This document shows positions 46,916-57,825 of a DNA stretch of 64,000 nt, one piece after another. Source of the DNA: Jaapia argillacea MUCL 33604 (Eukaryota > Basidiomycota > Agaricomycetes > Jaapiales > Jaapiaceae). The notes under the pieces are model-generated. The model made no database searches, was not told the DNA's origin, and saw nothing but the letters and a program-made list of their open reading frames with translations. The stretch spans positions 58,682-122,681 of the forward strand of contig KL197719.1 in assembly GCA_000697665.1 (NCBI GenBank), written 5' to 3'. A program made the position numbers and the translations under genes. Every line of letters begins with the position of its first letter. Position 1 is the stretch's first letter.

Positions 46916-48685
46916 TCAAACTACCCCGGTCGAGCGGGCGGTCCGCGTCTGCTGGTAGCGAAAGGGAGGTCGATCCACGTTTGTCGATCCTGAGCTCTCT
47001 TGTCGACGAAACGGCTGGCTGGAAGGGCCAGCCTCTGGGGCTTCTCGTCGTTCCTCTCTGATATCCAGGCTCTCGGGGTGTATTCTGCATCTACATTCAG
47101 CAGGAGCAGGAGTAGCTGACATTTGCTTCATCTCTATGGCCGGGTCGTTATTCGCCACCGGGTTGTCACTCAACACCGACATGCGGTCGGCTTCATCTCC
47201 CAAACCGGGCCCTTGAAAAAGTGTAGCTCGAGTGAGCGTGAATAGCATCGCGTTTAAGAAGCCACTGAGATTGTATAATGTCATCACTCCGAATGTGGCA
47301 CCTGGGCTGGCGGAGGTCTTCTTGACGAAATAGTTGAGTCGGACGCCTGTGAGGGGGAGGATGAGGATGCCATAGACGAAGGGGTACCTGTTGGAATATT
47401 AATCAATGTCAGATGGAAAGGGGGTAGAGACATACGCGAGCCATGATAATGATAGAGTGTCCGGTTCGGCTGGTCGCACGACGTTGGGCCCACCGGGGAC
47501 GTTATTGACCCGTTCATGGACACGGAATTTCCACCACACATGCTGGTTTACCGTGATGTTGCCACGTTGCTTGAAGAACAATGGTACATAGACCAGGACC
47601 GAGAACAAGAGGGTTGTCCAGTACCACGCGTACTGACCACCAAGTTGATCTCCAAGGTGATTTTTCCCGATCCAGCACCAATACTGTCGGAGGCAAAGTG
47701 GGGTCAGAAGGCCGTGCCAACGGGAATAGACAAACTTGGAGAGAACATACCGGACTTGGCATCATATAATGGGCATTTGCGAGGGGACCAATGATCGCCC
47801 ATAGCCCGACAAATAACCAGATGAGGCCGGTGATCAACCAAGCCGGCCACATAAGGTGAATCCTCTCAAAATCCCACCATAGTACGGCGAAGGTCTGGCC
47901 GGCGATGGCCTAGAGGCCTCGTATCAGTACGAACGATCTGAGCTCGAAGGAAAGAGATTCCGCACCCAGGTTGACCAGGCCACTACAGTTTCGCCAAGTT
48001 CTTGGATTACACCTACAGCATTGAATGAAGATTAGATGATCAGGGGCGTGTGGAGAAGGGTGGAGTACCTTGAGCTGTACAGAAATGTTCCTCTTGTACA
48101 ACGCCGGTTACGAGCCAATGGGTGCTAAGAACAGAACCCAAAGCTTGGATGGCATCGGCTACGAAGAGCGAGACCTACGTATGAGTGAAAGACCGCCTCA
48201 GATATACAAATGTCTCTACATGCATGATGGGGATTTTGACTCACGAGATAGACATCTATCGGGTCCTGGATGAACCGTCTTCGCTGGATAAAGAAAAGTT
48301 TACTCGTGGGGACAGGCGGAGAGCGTAGTCAACGAAACCAACGACAGACCACTTTGACCACAAAAATAGCCAGCACTGAGATGAGCGACAGCGATGCACT
48401 CAACACAACCATCTTCATAACCATATCAGCCCACGTAAACCAATGATTATGGAATGGGCGTCCACTTACAACAAACCCCAGGCTTTCACCTCGGTCGAGG
48501 TAGTAATAACATGGTGGTTCCGTTGGCCAGCCATAAGAAGCGGGCGAAATGCACTTGGCGCATTCCCAAGATGAAGAGTTTGACGAAAGGGAGGTACAAG
48601 AGGAGCAGTCAAAAGGTAAGGATGCCCAAGACTGATTCCAAGGAGAAGGACCGTTGTTCAGGCCCAGTGATGTACAGTTGAGCAT
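46916..48685 (-). CDS. Seven-transmembrane receptor (GPCR-like), copy 2
   Basis: Exons 48685-48350, 48283-48245, 48174-48069, 48012-47966, 47909-47751, 47683-47436 and 47387-46916 give 468 residues, all joins in frame. The Cys-rich N-terminal ectodomain (DCSSCTS...WECAKC...CYYYL) is followed by seven helices: around VLSASLSLISVLAIFVVK; VSLFVADAIQALGSVL; VIQELGETVVAWSTWAIAG; WLITGLIWLFVGLWAIIG; WYWTTLLFSVLVYVPLF; YPFVYGILILPLTGV; and GVMTLYNLSGFLNAMLF. Cys in HFCTAQG and in YWCWIG fit the conserved extracellular disulfide. The tail (about 90 residues) is Ser/Pro/Arg-rich. Topology and the CWI motif suggest a fungal cAR-like GPCR; the ligand is unknown. GTAAGT inside exon 1 may mark a 57-nt intron that keeps the frame either way. 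Confidence 0.88.
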
Positions 48686-48832
48686 GGAGAGTCCAATATT
48701 AATGCCTGGGGCAGCTACAGGGAGTGACAGAAACTCTCGTCTTGCGAGTGGAAATCAAGAATGGGAGAGGCGACGAGAGATGGCAGCCGACTTATAGATA
48801 GTTAGATGGTGTCTATGACTTGACAAGCAGGA

Positions 48833-49515
48833 ACATGATGATGCATCGCACAGCATCCTTGGACAAAGACAGGCACAACGAGCGCTAGTCGTGACGTGTT
48901 TATCAAAGCCGAAGTCAGATTTTTCCGTCGGGGCTGTGGGGTATGCAGATCCCAGTGCAATGTGCTGTGCCTGGGGTTGAATATGCTTGTGGGAATATCC
49001 ATTGTTAGCGGGCGCTTGAGAAGTCAACCCCTCAAAAGGCGTAGCATGTATGAGCGTGCATGGAGAGGAGATACCCAGAATTCCGGGAGTCTTCCGAGAC
49101 AGGTAAGTAGGGGCGGCCAACCTCGGTGGACTAGACGGGCCATAGGATTACTTTGTTGCAAAGCTCGTGAGGAAGTGAAGAAAGATTACATGGCCAAACT
49201 GCCGAGATGTGTGAACTCAATCGTATGTCGGGTCCATCATCTATGTACTTACAGGATACTATTGGAAAATATCCTCAGGTCGGTGAGCTCTGGCAAACCT
49301 AAACAAAACATAACCACCGAAATGCTTCCCCACTCTAGGCTTTGATTGTTCATGTGATGACGGAAGCGCTGGAGAGTCAAGAGGGTCGGAAGCAGTATTC
49401 ACTGTATCGCAGTTAGTGCGGCCAGAGACTCAGTAGCTGAGATGATTTGAAGAGCGCCGCAACGAGAAACGGTCTCCAAAGAACGTCACGCCGTGAAACC
49501 ATTGCAGGCAGCCTG
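48833..49515. other. ~680 bp present only in duplication unit 2
   Basis: Flanked by sequence shared with unit 1 (GACAAGCAGG on the left, CACTTCAAGCCAAGG on the right). It contains short frames on both strands (plus 48896-49345, minus 49120-48755) without motifs. I see no terminal repeats, so it may be sequence deleted from unit 1 rather than an insertion here. Confidence 0.5.
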
Positions 49516-49955
49516 AGACAAGACCAGAATCACTTCAAGCCAAGGAAAGGTTCCGAGACCAGCTCAGATGTCAGACCAACACACGCCGTAATGCATTGTA
49601 TCAGATTGTATCGAATGCCATTCATTCTATGGTCGGAAGTAACGAGGACGCGGTGACCTTGATTATTTGATGATCGTCGTCCATTGCAACTTCCAACGGA
49701 GCGCTCGCCCCTCTGTTCTTCTTCCACTAGATTGGGGGACACGTACGGCACCGGAAACTTACCTGGAAGATTTTGCCCTGGACAGATTGACGCGCGGTCC
49801 CCTAGTCTCCTTCGTGCTGAGAACCTTGCTGTGAGATTTTGGAGACGTAAGATTTCGTTGGCGACGACTCCCATTGTGAAGGTCCTTGGCCCTTTGATCT
49901 CAAAGAAGAGAATAGAACGACGCCAACCAGAGTCCTTGCTAGCCAAGAAGAACAG

Positions 49956-50808
49956 CGTAAAACGATTGATACACCGGGACCGCGCAGTTGAATGTAAGAA
50001 GTGTCACAATTGCACAATCGAAGCGCACTGGCACCCCTGGTTCCTTGTTGGCCGGTCATATTTGGGTAGTATGGTTATTGTATCGGCGAGGCACCGAGAT
50101 TCCGATGCGTGGCCAAGGGTTTGAAGGCAATTGCTGTCGAGGAGGATCGAGAACGATCCCCAGTGCAAGTTGTGAGATGGGTGAAACCAAGTGGCAGGTA
50201 GGTGGCAGTCCTGGCACTGAAAACTGACTTCAAGCTAAGCCGAGGTTCCCGAGCGCGGCAGGTTAGGGTTCTCGTTCTCCAATTGGAGTCCATCCCGAGT
50301 AGCTGAAGAGACAAATGACAAGAGATAGGGAATTTGAATAAGACAGTGTTGCTAAGTTGGGAACTTACTTAAGTTACTGCGCTGGTGAGACAGTGGTTGA
50401 CGAGCCTCGGAGAGGTGATGTAATTTGAAAGAAGGATTGCGGCGAAAGGGCGCTGTGGAACAAAGGTATGCGGGGTAATCTGGGGTAAGTAATCGGTACG
50501 TTTCGAACCCACATGACGCACGCCCAAGATGAACGAAACGAAGCTTAGGAAGAAGGTCCGACCTAACTTGATTTGATGAGAGATGATCAACGAATGACAA
50601 ATGTCAAATTCGAATGCGAGAGAGTTATGATATCCCGTCCAGAGTCTTGGTCCGTTTGTGAGGTGAAGGACCAATCAACGGGTTTCCAGCGTGTCAAAGG
50701 GGAAGTCATTTTGAAAGGAAGCAGATAGGGTAGTCAAAGGTGAGGCAATGCTTCGGGGAACCAACGATGCGAGCTTGCAGCATTCGTCAATTTGACCCCC
50801 TTTGGTGC
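49956..50808. other. No supported gene
   Basis: About 850 bp after the end of the segmental duplication. Only short frames without motifs are seen. Confidence 0.4.
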
Positions 50809-51216
50809 CTAGTGAAATCGTGAATTGCGATTGGCAGTAACTTCAAATTGATAGGAGAGGTGCTCGATAAGCATCATAACCGTATGGGGAGAGGGCAGAA
50901 GTTTTTCGGTGGCAAATTCAACGACACGGCGTCGACGCCCAGCGAGTAGCAAGTCGTTTCTTTGGTACGCTGTCTCAATGTTGGATAACCCATGGAGATG
51001 GAGGAAATGGAGGAGGAAAGAGAGTTTGGTTCCGTCATGTAAATCATCCGGGAGGATAAAGGCCGGAACCGAGAGTTCGAAGCGCAGGAAGGGCGGTTTG
51101 ACGTAACGATAAGATGGAATCACCCACACACGTGCCTCGAATTGTGGCGTTGGATGGTTCTGGAAGCGCCCTGAGGGGCTTTCATTTCTGCGCACTCGCC
51201 TCTCCACGACCGCCAT
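50809..51216 (-). CDS. Small uncharacterised protein
   Basis: A single-exon frame of 135 residues from ATG 51216 (MAVVERRVRRNESPSG). It has protein-like composition: alternating hydrophobic stretches (FEARVWVIPSYRYVKPPFLR, LRFELSVPAFILPDD), then a leucine/His helix (LSFLLHFLHLHGL) and a basic RRRR segment. No family is recognised. The start is divergent from the kinase-like gene and only 75 bp away, so the two probably share a promoter region. The frame extends upstream in the same phase, so an earlier start is possible. Confidence 0.5.
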   Translation of the reverse strand: MAVVERRVRRNESPSGRFQNHPTPQFEARVWVIPSYRYVKPPFLRFELSVPAFILPDDLHDGTKLSFLLHFLHLHGLSNIETAYQRNDLLLAGRRRRVVEFATEKLLPSPHTVMMLIEHLSYQFEVTANRNSRFH

Positions 51217-51291
51217 CGTCAGCCAATCCTGCTGCCGTTTTCTAGCTATACTTAGCTGTACATACTGCCCTTCAGCATCCAACACCACACA

Positions 51292-52634
51292 ATGCCGACA
51301 GCAACACAACTTCCGCAGTATCCTGCCACTGACCACCAGGCCGATGACCCGTTTACTATGGCGAAGATGGGCATAAAACGCGTTACCCTCACTTCAAAGA
51401 AGAATTGGTGGATGGGTGCGTCTTTTTCATGGCTTTCATCTGGTCGTACGCTTGCTCAACTCTTGCTCGGTTGTTCGATGTCCGCTTTGCAGTCGAGTTA
51501 GACGACGATGACGACCACAATGCATCCGCAGGCTCCTTCTCTTCTGATGAGACGGTGGTCGCCCTCGAGCAGTTCCCGCCAGATGATGTGCATAGGTCCC
51601 CGCCCCACCACAGACCCGGCCATCATTACCACCACCAACATACGCACGGCCACGAGCATCATTATCCCTCATATAGCACTGAAGTCACTCCAGAGCAGTC
51701 ACCAACTCTACCCTCTGTTTTCCAACCCCCTCGCCATCCATCATCCATCTTCAGCTTCCCCACACCCTCTACATACAGTGCGCCACCCAATCCTTTGTCC
51801 AACTTCTCCCCATTCGCGAACGGCTCGGCGTCAGAGTTATTCAAATGCGTCGTTAAGAAACCCGACGTAGTACAGATGGAGATCAACGGCGAGATGTCCT
51901 CCAACGCATCTGATGTGACCACTCAGTTCCTCGCTGAACTGAGAGTCTACACCACCGTCACAAGGCACAGAAACATTGTCGCCTTCCTGGGGTGCATTGA
52001 AAATCTTGGAATGGTCCTCGAGTTCGTCGAAGGGCGAACGCTTTACGACGTCATCCGCGAACAACCGCCGTTGACTCGATACCAAAAGCTAGATTATCAC
52101 AATCAACTTTTGGATGGGTTGACGCACCTCCATTCATTCGGTTTAAGCCACGGCGATCTATCCCTCCTCAACATCCAAGTCACCCACGCCTACGACACCG
52201 TTAAACTCCTCGACTTTGGTCGTTCAGTATCTGCCGAGTCGGAATACACATCCCCAGATGAGCACCTGGACCCATTCGAGTATCTCGCTCGCACACCCTC
52301 CCAGAGGCACACGTTCCCGAAACTCAACCGCAAGGTCGAACAAATCCACCCAGGTACCCGACCATTCTCAGCACCCGAAATCCTGCGAGGGGAATGCCAG
52401 GATGCACGTTTAGCGGATGCCTACGGCTTTGGGATGATCTTGGTTTGTTTGGATCGGTGCACGTTGGTGGATATGAAACCATGGGAGCAGAGGAAGGATA
52501 TGATACCCGCAACGCTGTTCCAGGGTTGTGAGGTATTTGAAGAGAGGGCAAGAGCGTACTTGCAGCGGTGGGATAAGCGAAAGAGATTAGACAAGGCGGA
52601 CATGATTAATCTTCCCCCCAAGTTGGTATTTTGA
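51292..52634 (+). CDS. Protein kinase-like protein with His-rich linker and reduced N-lobe
   Basis: Exons 51292-51415 and 51493-52634 (75-nt GTGCGT...GCAG intron) give 421 residues. The frame is also open through the intron, so a start at 51405 is a possible but less likely alternative. Residues ~80-98 are strongly His-rich (HHRPGHHYHHQHTHGHEHH). The kinase part starts at about 155. There is no glycine loop, and the lysine strand is only hinted at by FKCVVKK. The catalytic loop is HGDLSLLN (about 261-268), the metal motif DFGRS (282-286) and APEIL (335-339). The catalytic Asp and Asn and the DFG Asp are therefore present, but the ATP-binding N-lobe is reduced. It may be a degenerate or atypical kinase of an Agaricomycete-expanded family. 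Substrate unknown. Confidence 0.8.
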
Positions 52635-53360
52635 GGTCTTCAGGTGTGCGCTCATTTTGCGTTTATCTCAGTTTCTGGCTGCGGTGGAATTGTTCCGGCC
52701 TTCCGTTTGATCCCTCGTTTTCCCGTCCTTATGATTCTTATCTCCCAATTCACAAGTATCAACACCTCATTTGCGTTCACTTGATTTCACCTCCCATCAG
52801 TATCAGTTTCGTATATACCATTCGCATCCTTCTCTCGAATCATCTTTTCTGCACCCCAATGTTTATTTCTCTCCCTCATGTGTTTCCGTAGTGATAATGT
52901 GTACAATCAGCATTTGGCACGGTGTGTATCCCACAATATGTTACCCCTCTCTTCCTCCCTTTGTACAGTACGCAATATCATATGTCATGATTCGGACACC
53001 GGGAGGGCGTTTTGGGGACAATCTTATGGGCGAGTCTAGTACGTTTTGCCTCTTATGGTTTGTTGGTTTGGTCAAATGACAAGAAAATCGGAGAGTCTCG
53101 CGTTCAACCTCCGTCTAGAGGATATACACGATGCCCTCCAATTTGTAGCGAAAGGTGCAATGAGGCGGGCCTGTGGAGAACGACATCCAGCTCGAGGAAC
53201 GGTTGGGGTCTCAGCATGAGTCTGTGAGTGTGGGAATTTTCAGCCACTCTCACGTGGAATCATCGCCACAGGCATGACTAATCGAAGTGTGGCAACAATT
53301 CCTCCACCTTTCCTGTTTTCAGTCGCATTCATCACCAAGTGCTTGTACTTCTGTGACGAA
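52635..53360. other. Intergenic, kinase-like gene to NKAP gene
   Basis: About 725 bp, pyrimidine-rich in its first part (likely 3' UTR of the kinase-like gene), with no supported gene. Confidence 0.5.
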
Positions 53361-54900
53361 ATGGCGACCGTTCATCCTTCTCGCATGGGCCTGGTTCCCC
53401 AAGATCCTCCAAAGAATGCTTATGTCAAACCTACTGCTACCCGTACTCGCTCACCAGAGCGCAGTCGTGATCGTTATGGTAGAGACGAGCGGAGGGATAC
53501 CAGGGACAGGGATCACAGAAGGGACAGGGATCGGGATGACCGAAGGGATAGGGGAAGGGATGATACGAGGGATAGGGACAGGGATGACCGCGACCGAAGG
53601 GACGGGGATAGGCACATGAGAAAGGAGAAGGAGACACGGGAAAGGAGCCGCAGTAGGGGAAAGTCAGACAATGACAAGGACCGACGAGCCAGTCCCGAGT
53701 ATGAGGACTACAAACGACCTGCTAGTCCCGCTCGTGATGTGCCTTGGAGACAACAAGATAGCAGGAAGGATCGAGGCGGGGATAGACCGATGTATGGCGG
53801 TGGGGACAGGGCGGCTTATGGTGGTGGTGCACCTTATGGAGGTGGAGGAGATGATTTCATGGAGAGGTGCGTCTTCCAAAATAATTCATTCTTTGCGTTT
53901 GTTCACTCCTGTACAGTCGAAGACGGCAGAGAGAAAGTAGTAGTATGAGTATCTGGCCACCTTCTCCCAGGGCGCCTGCTAGAGCTTTGTGCGTAGTTTT
54001 GTTCCAATTTATCTGAAGGAACGATTTCTGATTATTTCGTCTAGATCACCAACCCGGGACTCTAAATCTCGTAGCAAGAAGTCAAAGAAGCGCGCTCGCT
54101 CGATTGCTAGTTCCTCTGACGCGACATCGTCTGATGAGGAGGACCGTCGGCGACGTGAACGGAAAGAAAAGAAACGTGCTAGGAGGGACAAAGAGAAGGA
54201 AGAGATGAGGGAGCGAAGGAAGAACAGGCGAAACTATAGCGATGAAGATTCGGAGGATGATAGGGCGGGAAGGTCGAGGGGGGCGAGTGAAAGAAGGGAA
54301 ATAAGCCGAACAAAAAGTCCAGAGAGGATTAGCGAAGAGCGAAAGTCTCCGCCACCTTCTGAACCTGAAGAGGACGAATGGGTCGAGGCACCGCCTGCTG
54401 CGATGTTCGCTGCACCTCCCTTGGCGTCTTCTCACAATGGTGCTGGGCACGGTGACGATGTCATCGCATCCTCCTCTACAGCTGGCGCCGCTCACGAGGA
54501 CTCTGACGAATCGGATTCTGAACTGGGTCCTCAGCCTCTGCTCAAATCCAACGCATCTCGTAAAGTTGACGAGCGCCAATACGGCGGTGCCCTCCTTCGA
54601 GGTGAAGGCAGTGCCATGGCAGCATTCTTGCAAGATGGGACGGACGTTCGCATTCCTCGTCGTGGTGAAATCGGGCTTACGTCGGACGAAATTGCTCAAT
54701 TCGAATCTGTTGGGTACGTGATGAGTGGTAGTAGGCATAAGAGGATGAATGCTGTGCGGATGAGGAAGGAGAACCAGGTTATCAGCGCAGAGGAGAAGAG
54801 AGGAATTTTGAAATTGCAGAAGGAGGAGAGGGAGCGAAGGGAGGCAATCTTGAGAGAGGAGTTTTCGAGTTTAGTGGAGGATAGGTTGAAGGGCGCGTAA
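53361..54900 (+). CDS. NKAP-family RS-rich nuclear protein
   Basis: Exons 53361-53866, 53917-53988 and 54045-54900 give 477 residues. The N-terminal half is an arginine/aspartate repeat region (RDRDHRRDRDRDDRRDRGRD) with SPERSRDR and glycine-rich stretches; the middle is Ser/Lys/Glu-rich. The C-terminal ~100 residues are the conserved NKAP domain: YGGALLRGEGSAMAAFLQDG, RIPRRGEIGLTSDEIAQFE, GYVMSGSRHKRMNAVRMRKE, VISAEEKRGIL, ending at about residue 477. NKAP proteins associate with spliceosomes and transcriptional repressors in the nucleus. The family's C-terminal position and length fit well. Introns are 50 and 56 nt. Confidence 0.93.
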
Positions 54901-55064
54901 TGGGGATGGTGGAGTCGTATTTGTTGCAGATGTGTGTACAAATCGCACAATCAATGCACTCGCTTTTGTTCGGTGTTCATGTAGACCTTATCGTCGCTTG
55001 CAGGAGGAACTATTATCAGAAAGTGTCTAATCTACAGGTTGGGAAACAAGGAAACCTCCCACTC

Positions 55065-55717
55065 CTAGAGCTCTTCGTGGGACTGCTTGCTCTCCAAACC
55101 GACGAGCTCAACATCGAAGACTAATGCAGAGTAAGGTGGGATAACGCTGGAAAACCCACGAGAACCTGAAGGAATGTCCGAGATCGTGAGAACGCAGCGG
55201 AGGAGGCGAAAATATGGTGGAAGTACAAACCATATGCCATATTGTGAGGGATGGTAAGTGTGCGCTTCTCGCCCAAGCACATGCCCACAAGACCTTTGTC
55301 CCATCCTGGAATGACTTGCCCAACACCGACTGGGTTTGAGAATCGTATCAGCTTGCGCATTGCATACCAGGCAAGGAAAGTACTCACGCGTCAGAGGTAG
55401 GGGTTGACCACGATCGTGGCTAAATGACACGTCAAAAGTCGCCCATGGAATAATCGAGCTAGCTACGAACCTGGAATCAAACTTCTTCCCATCTGCAAAC
55501 AATGTACCGGTCTACACAACCTGTTGTCAGAGTCTCAAACTTTGGAAGGAAGATAGATGATACTGACATAGTGGACTTGGATAGCATCACCTTTCTGAGC
55601 CGTTACTGGGCAATCAGAAGGCTTGAAAGTCGTGTCAATGACCAGGTCAGTGGGAGGCTCTGCTGCCCATGCCACTAAACCGAAAGCCAGAATTGAGAAC
55701 AAGCTGAAGACGCGCAT
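55065..55717 (-). CDS. ER-lumenal FKBP-type peptidyl-prolyl isomerase (FKBP2-like)
   Basis: Catalyses cis-trans isomerisation of X-Pro bonds in the ER. Exons 55717-55568, 55511-55471, 55419-55388, 55329-55231 and 55165-55065 give 140 residues. A signal peptide is visible ([20 protein letters not shown]). The FKBP fold follows: [51 protein letters not shown] and [15 protein letters not shown]. The protein ends in HEEL, a KDEL/HDEL-type retrieval signal. The upstream in-frame extension to 55792 would mask the signal peptide, so ATG 55717 was chosen. Five small exons with 41-98-nt introns are typical. It is divergent from eL39, with 221 bp between start codons. Confidence 0.93.
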
Positions 55718-55938
55718 GTTTCGTGTTGAAGGTTTCTGGGAGAGAGACACGTCGAGGGACAGCGAGACCTGACGCGGTTTCAAGAGGACCATGGACCGTG
55801 GGACTGAAACTCATGAGACCGTGGGATTGTCAATCTGCATTTGTGCATTTGTCAGCAACTATACAGAGCCAACGGTTCACAGTAACCTTATTTTTCCATC
55901 GACACCAACACCGTTCCAGGAGCTCTCGACCGACCAAA

Positions 55939-56283
55939 ATGGTGAGTATTGCCTCTGAAACCCACAAGAGACAATTGCTGATGTTACTGATTGTCTGTAG
56001 CCGTCCCAAAAATCTTTCAGAACGAAGCGCATCCTCGCCAAGGCCGGCCGTCAGAACCGGTGCGTTGCAGCGTCCTTTCTTTGAAGGGGATGAGCGATTT
56101 CTGACCCTTCTGTGATTGTTAGACCCATCCCCCAATGGTTCCGCCTGAAGACGGATACGAAAATCCAAGTACGAACCATCCAGCCTCGATACTGCCTCCC
56201 GGGATGACCTTTACCTGACTTGTTTTCCTTTGTAGTATAACGCCAAGCGCCGGCACTGGAGACGCACCAAGCTCAACATCTGA
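55939..56283 (+). CDS. RPL39: Ribosomal protein eL39
   Basis: A 51-residue component of the large ribosomal subunit lining the exit tunnel. Exon 1 is exactly the start codon (55939-55941), followed by GTGAGT. The other exons are 56001-56059, 56123-56168 and 56236-56283. Spliced protein: M-PSQKSFRTKRILAKAGRQNR then PIPQWFRLKTDTKIQ then YNAKRRHWRRTKLNI, a full match to the family in length and composition. A first exon consisting only of ATG is common in eL39 genes of many eukaryotes. Confidence 0.97.
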
Positions 56284-56954
56284 GCTGCTTTCTCTCGTCT
56301 GTTAAGTCTGGGAGTTGTAGAGGAGAGGCCCCGGAGGGGACGGGCTAGGAGGATTGAACAGTCGAGACACCCCTCCATCCACGCACATGTATTGTTTTCG
56401 CTTTGGCCTATGAATCCTCGACATGCATCATGGCATCACATCGCTGTATCCGAACTGCATCCACCTTTGGGGAAGTCGTTGCCACTTGGTGTGATTGGGT
56501 TGCTATCTGGTTTTGATCCACAGATTCTTGTCGCTGGAATTCGTTCGTTCGTGGGCCATGGTTGAGTACCGAGCCTCGTCGTTCAGTGAAGTCGCCTACT
56601 TTCTACGTCAAGCCATGATCTCGCAATTCGGGTTCTGAAGATATCTGTCCTTTTGTACAGCCAAGGCCTGGGGAGAATGCTGAGATTCACGCCTGGTGAA
56701 CCTCCGGGGTTCAGTTTAGAATATCAAGGAAAGTTTGAGAGTGCAGTATGGATGTCTTCGCCATTTCCTCGCTTGACATGGCCAAGAGTAGTACAATCCA
56801 TCCTGGTGGGCGGGGCGTCAGGCCCGCTATGCCCGACCGCGCAATGTGAGAATGAAGCTGACACGTCGCCACCGCGTTGCATGATTTTGCCAACGACCGT
56901 CACGACTTCTCCCTGGTGTAATAACTTGTCTACAACACACTAATATTCTTCGAC
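56284..56954. other. Intergenic, eL39 to Get1
   Basis: About 670 bp without a supported gene. It should contain the eL39 3' end and the promoter of the Get1 gene. Confidence 0.5.
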
Positions 56955-57825
56955 ATGGCTCTGGTTTTCACCATATTTGCCCTGGTCTTCGTCACCCAGT
57001 TGATCGCCTGGATAGGCCAGTCTGTCTTGCTCGACCTTGTTCGTCATCATCATACAACCAGTCGAAACATTCGCTAATTTCGCCCTTTGTTTTGGTAAAT
57101 AGGCGTATGCATTGTATCTGCGAGTATTCCGCGCCTCGACCGTTGCTCAGCAACGCAAACTTAAATCGGAGGTTCTCCAAACAAAAACAGAACTACTCCA
57201 GACGAGCGCCCAAGACCAATTTGCGAAATGGGCCAAGTTGAGGAGGAGCGTTGATAAAGGTCTTGCCGACCTTGAGAAACTCAGTGTGTATCCTCCTAGC
57301 CCTGGTCGAATTCCTCTCGCTTGTCCTCGCTCATGTGTCTGTTGAAAAGACAGTGACTTGGCATCCACCAAGTCCTCCTTTGCGCTCAAGTTCAACTCAG
57401 CAATATGGATCCTTACGACCGGACTTCAGTTTGTTGTAGGATGGTGGTATCGGAAAGCAGCTGTGTTTTACCTTCCGGAAGGATGGTTCGGCCCCATCAC
57501 TTGGTGGCTTGCCCTCCCTTTCGCTCCAGCAGGTCCGTACCTCGTCGAATATAGACCTCAAGCCCTAGAGTTGGTTCACTTATACTGACTGCTGTGTGTA
57601 CAGGTTCGGTTAGCGTGGGGGTGTGGCAAATGGCGTGTAGGCGAGTGATCAAGTTGGGGGAGCGAATCGTGAAAGACTTTGAATGTGAGTCATGCTCCTT
57701 CTCCTTGGCACTTTGAACTTATTTTGGTCCTCGTGCGCATGATTGTAGTAACATCTCCACGAGTCTCCGTTCCCGCTGAAGCGGAAGCCGATACCAGTTC
57801 TCCAGCGGAGAAGAAGGATTCGTGA
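56955..57825 (+). CDS. GET1: Get1/WRB subunit of the tail-anchored protein insertase
   Basis: With Get2/CAML it forms the ER receptor that takes tail-anchored proteins from Get3. Exons 56955-57038, 57103-57287, 57354-57532, 57604-57684 and 57749-57825 give 201 residues. The first helix is [21 protein letters not shown] cytosolic coiled coil follows ([40 protein letters not shown]), the Get3-binding part. Then come two helices around [18 protein letters not shown] and [20 protein letters not shown]. Motifs [17 protein letters not shown] are family-typical. The C-tail is short and acidic/Ser-rich. The donor of intron 2 was chosen from three overlapping GT options (GTATCC at 57288) because only it keeps the frame. 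Confidence 0.93.

Larger units (their letters stand above)
44985..49955. repeat. Segmental duplication, unit 2
   Basis: Second copy of 40480-44730. It begins within the Hsp20 coding region (GAAAGTCAACCATCCTCC) and ends near CAAAGAAGAGAATAGAACGACG. It is longer because it holds about 680 bp (48833-49515) that unit 1 lacks. Confidence 0.9.
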
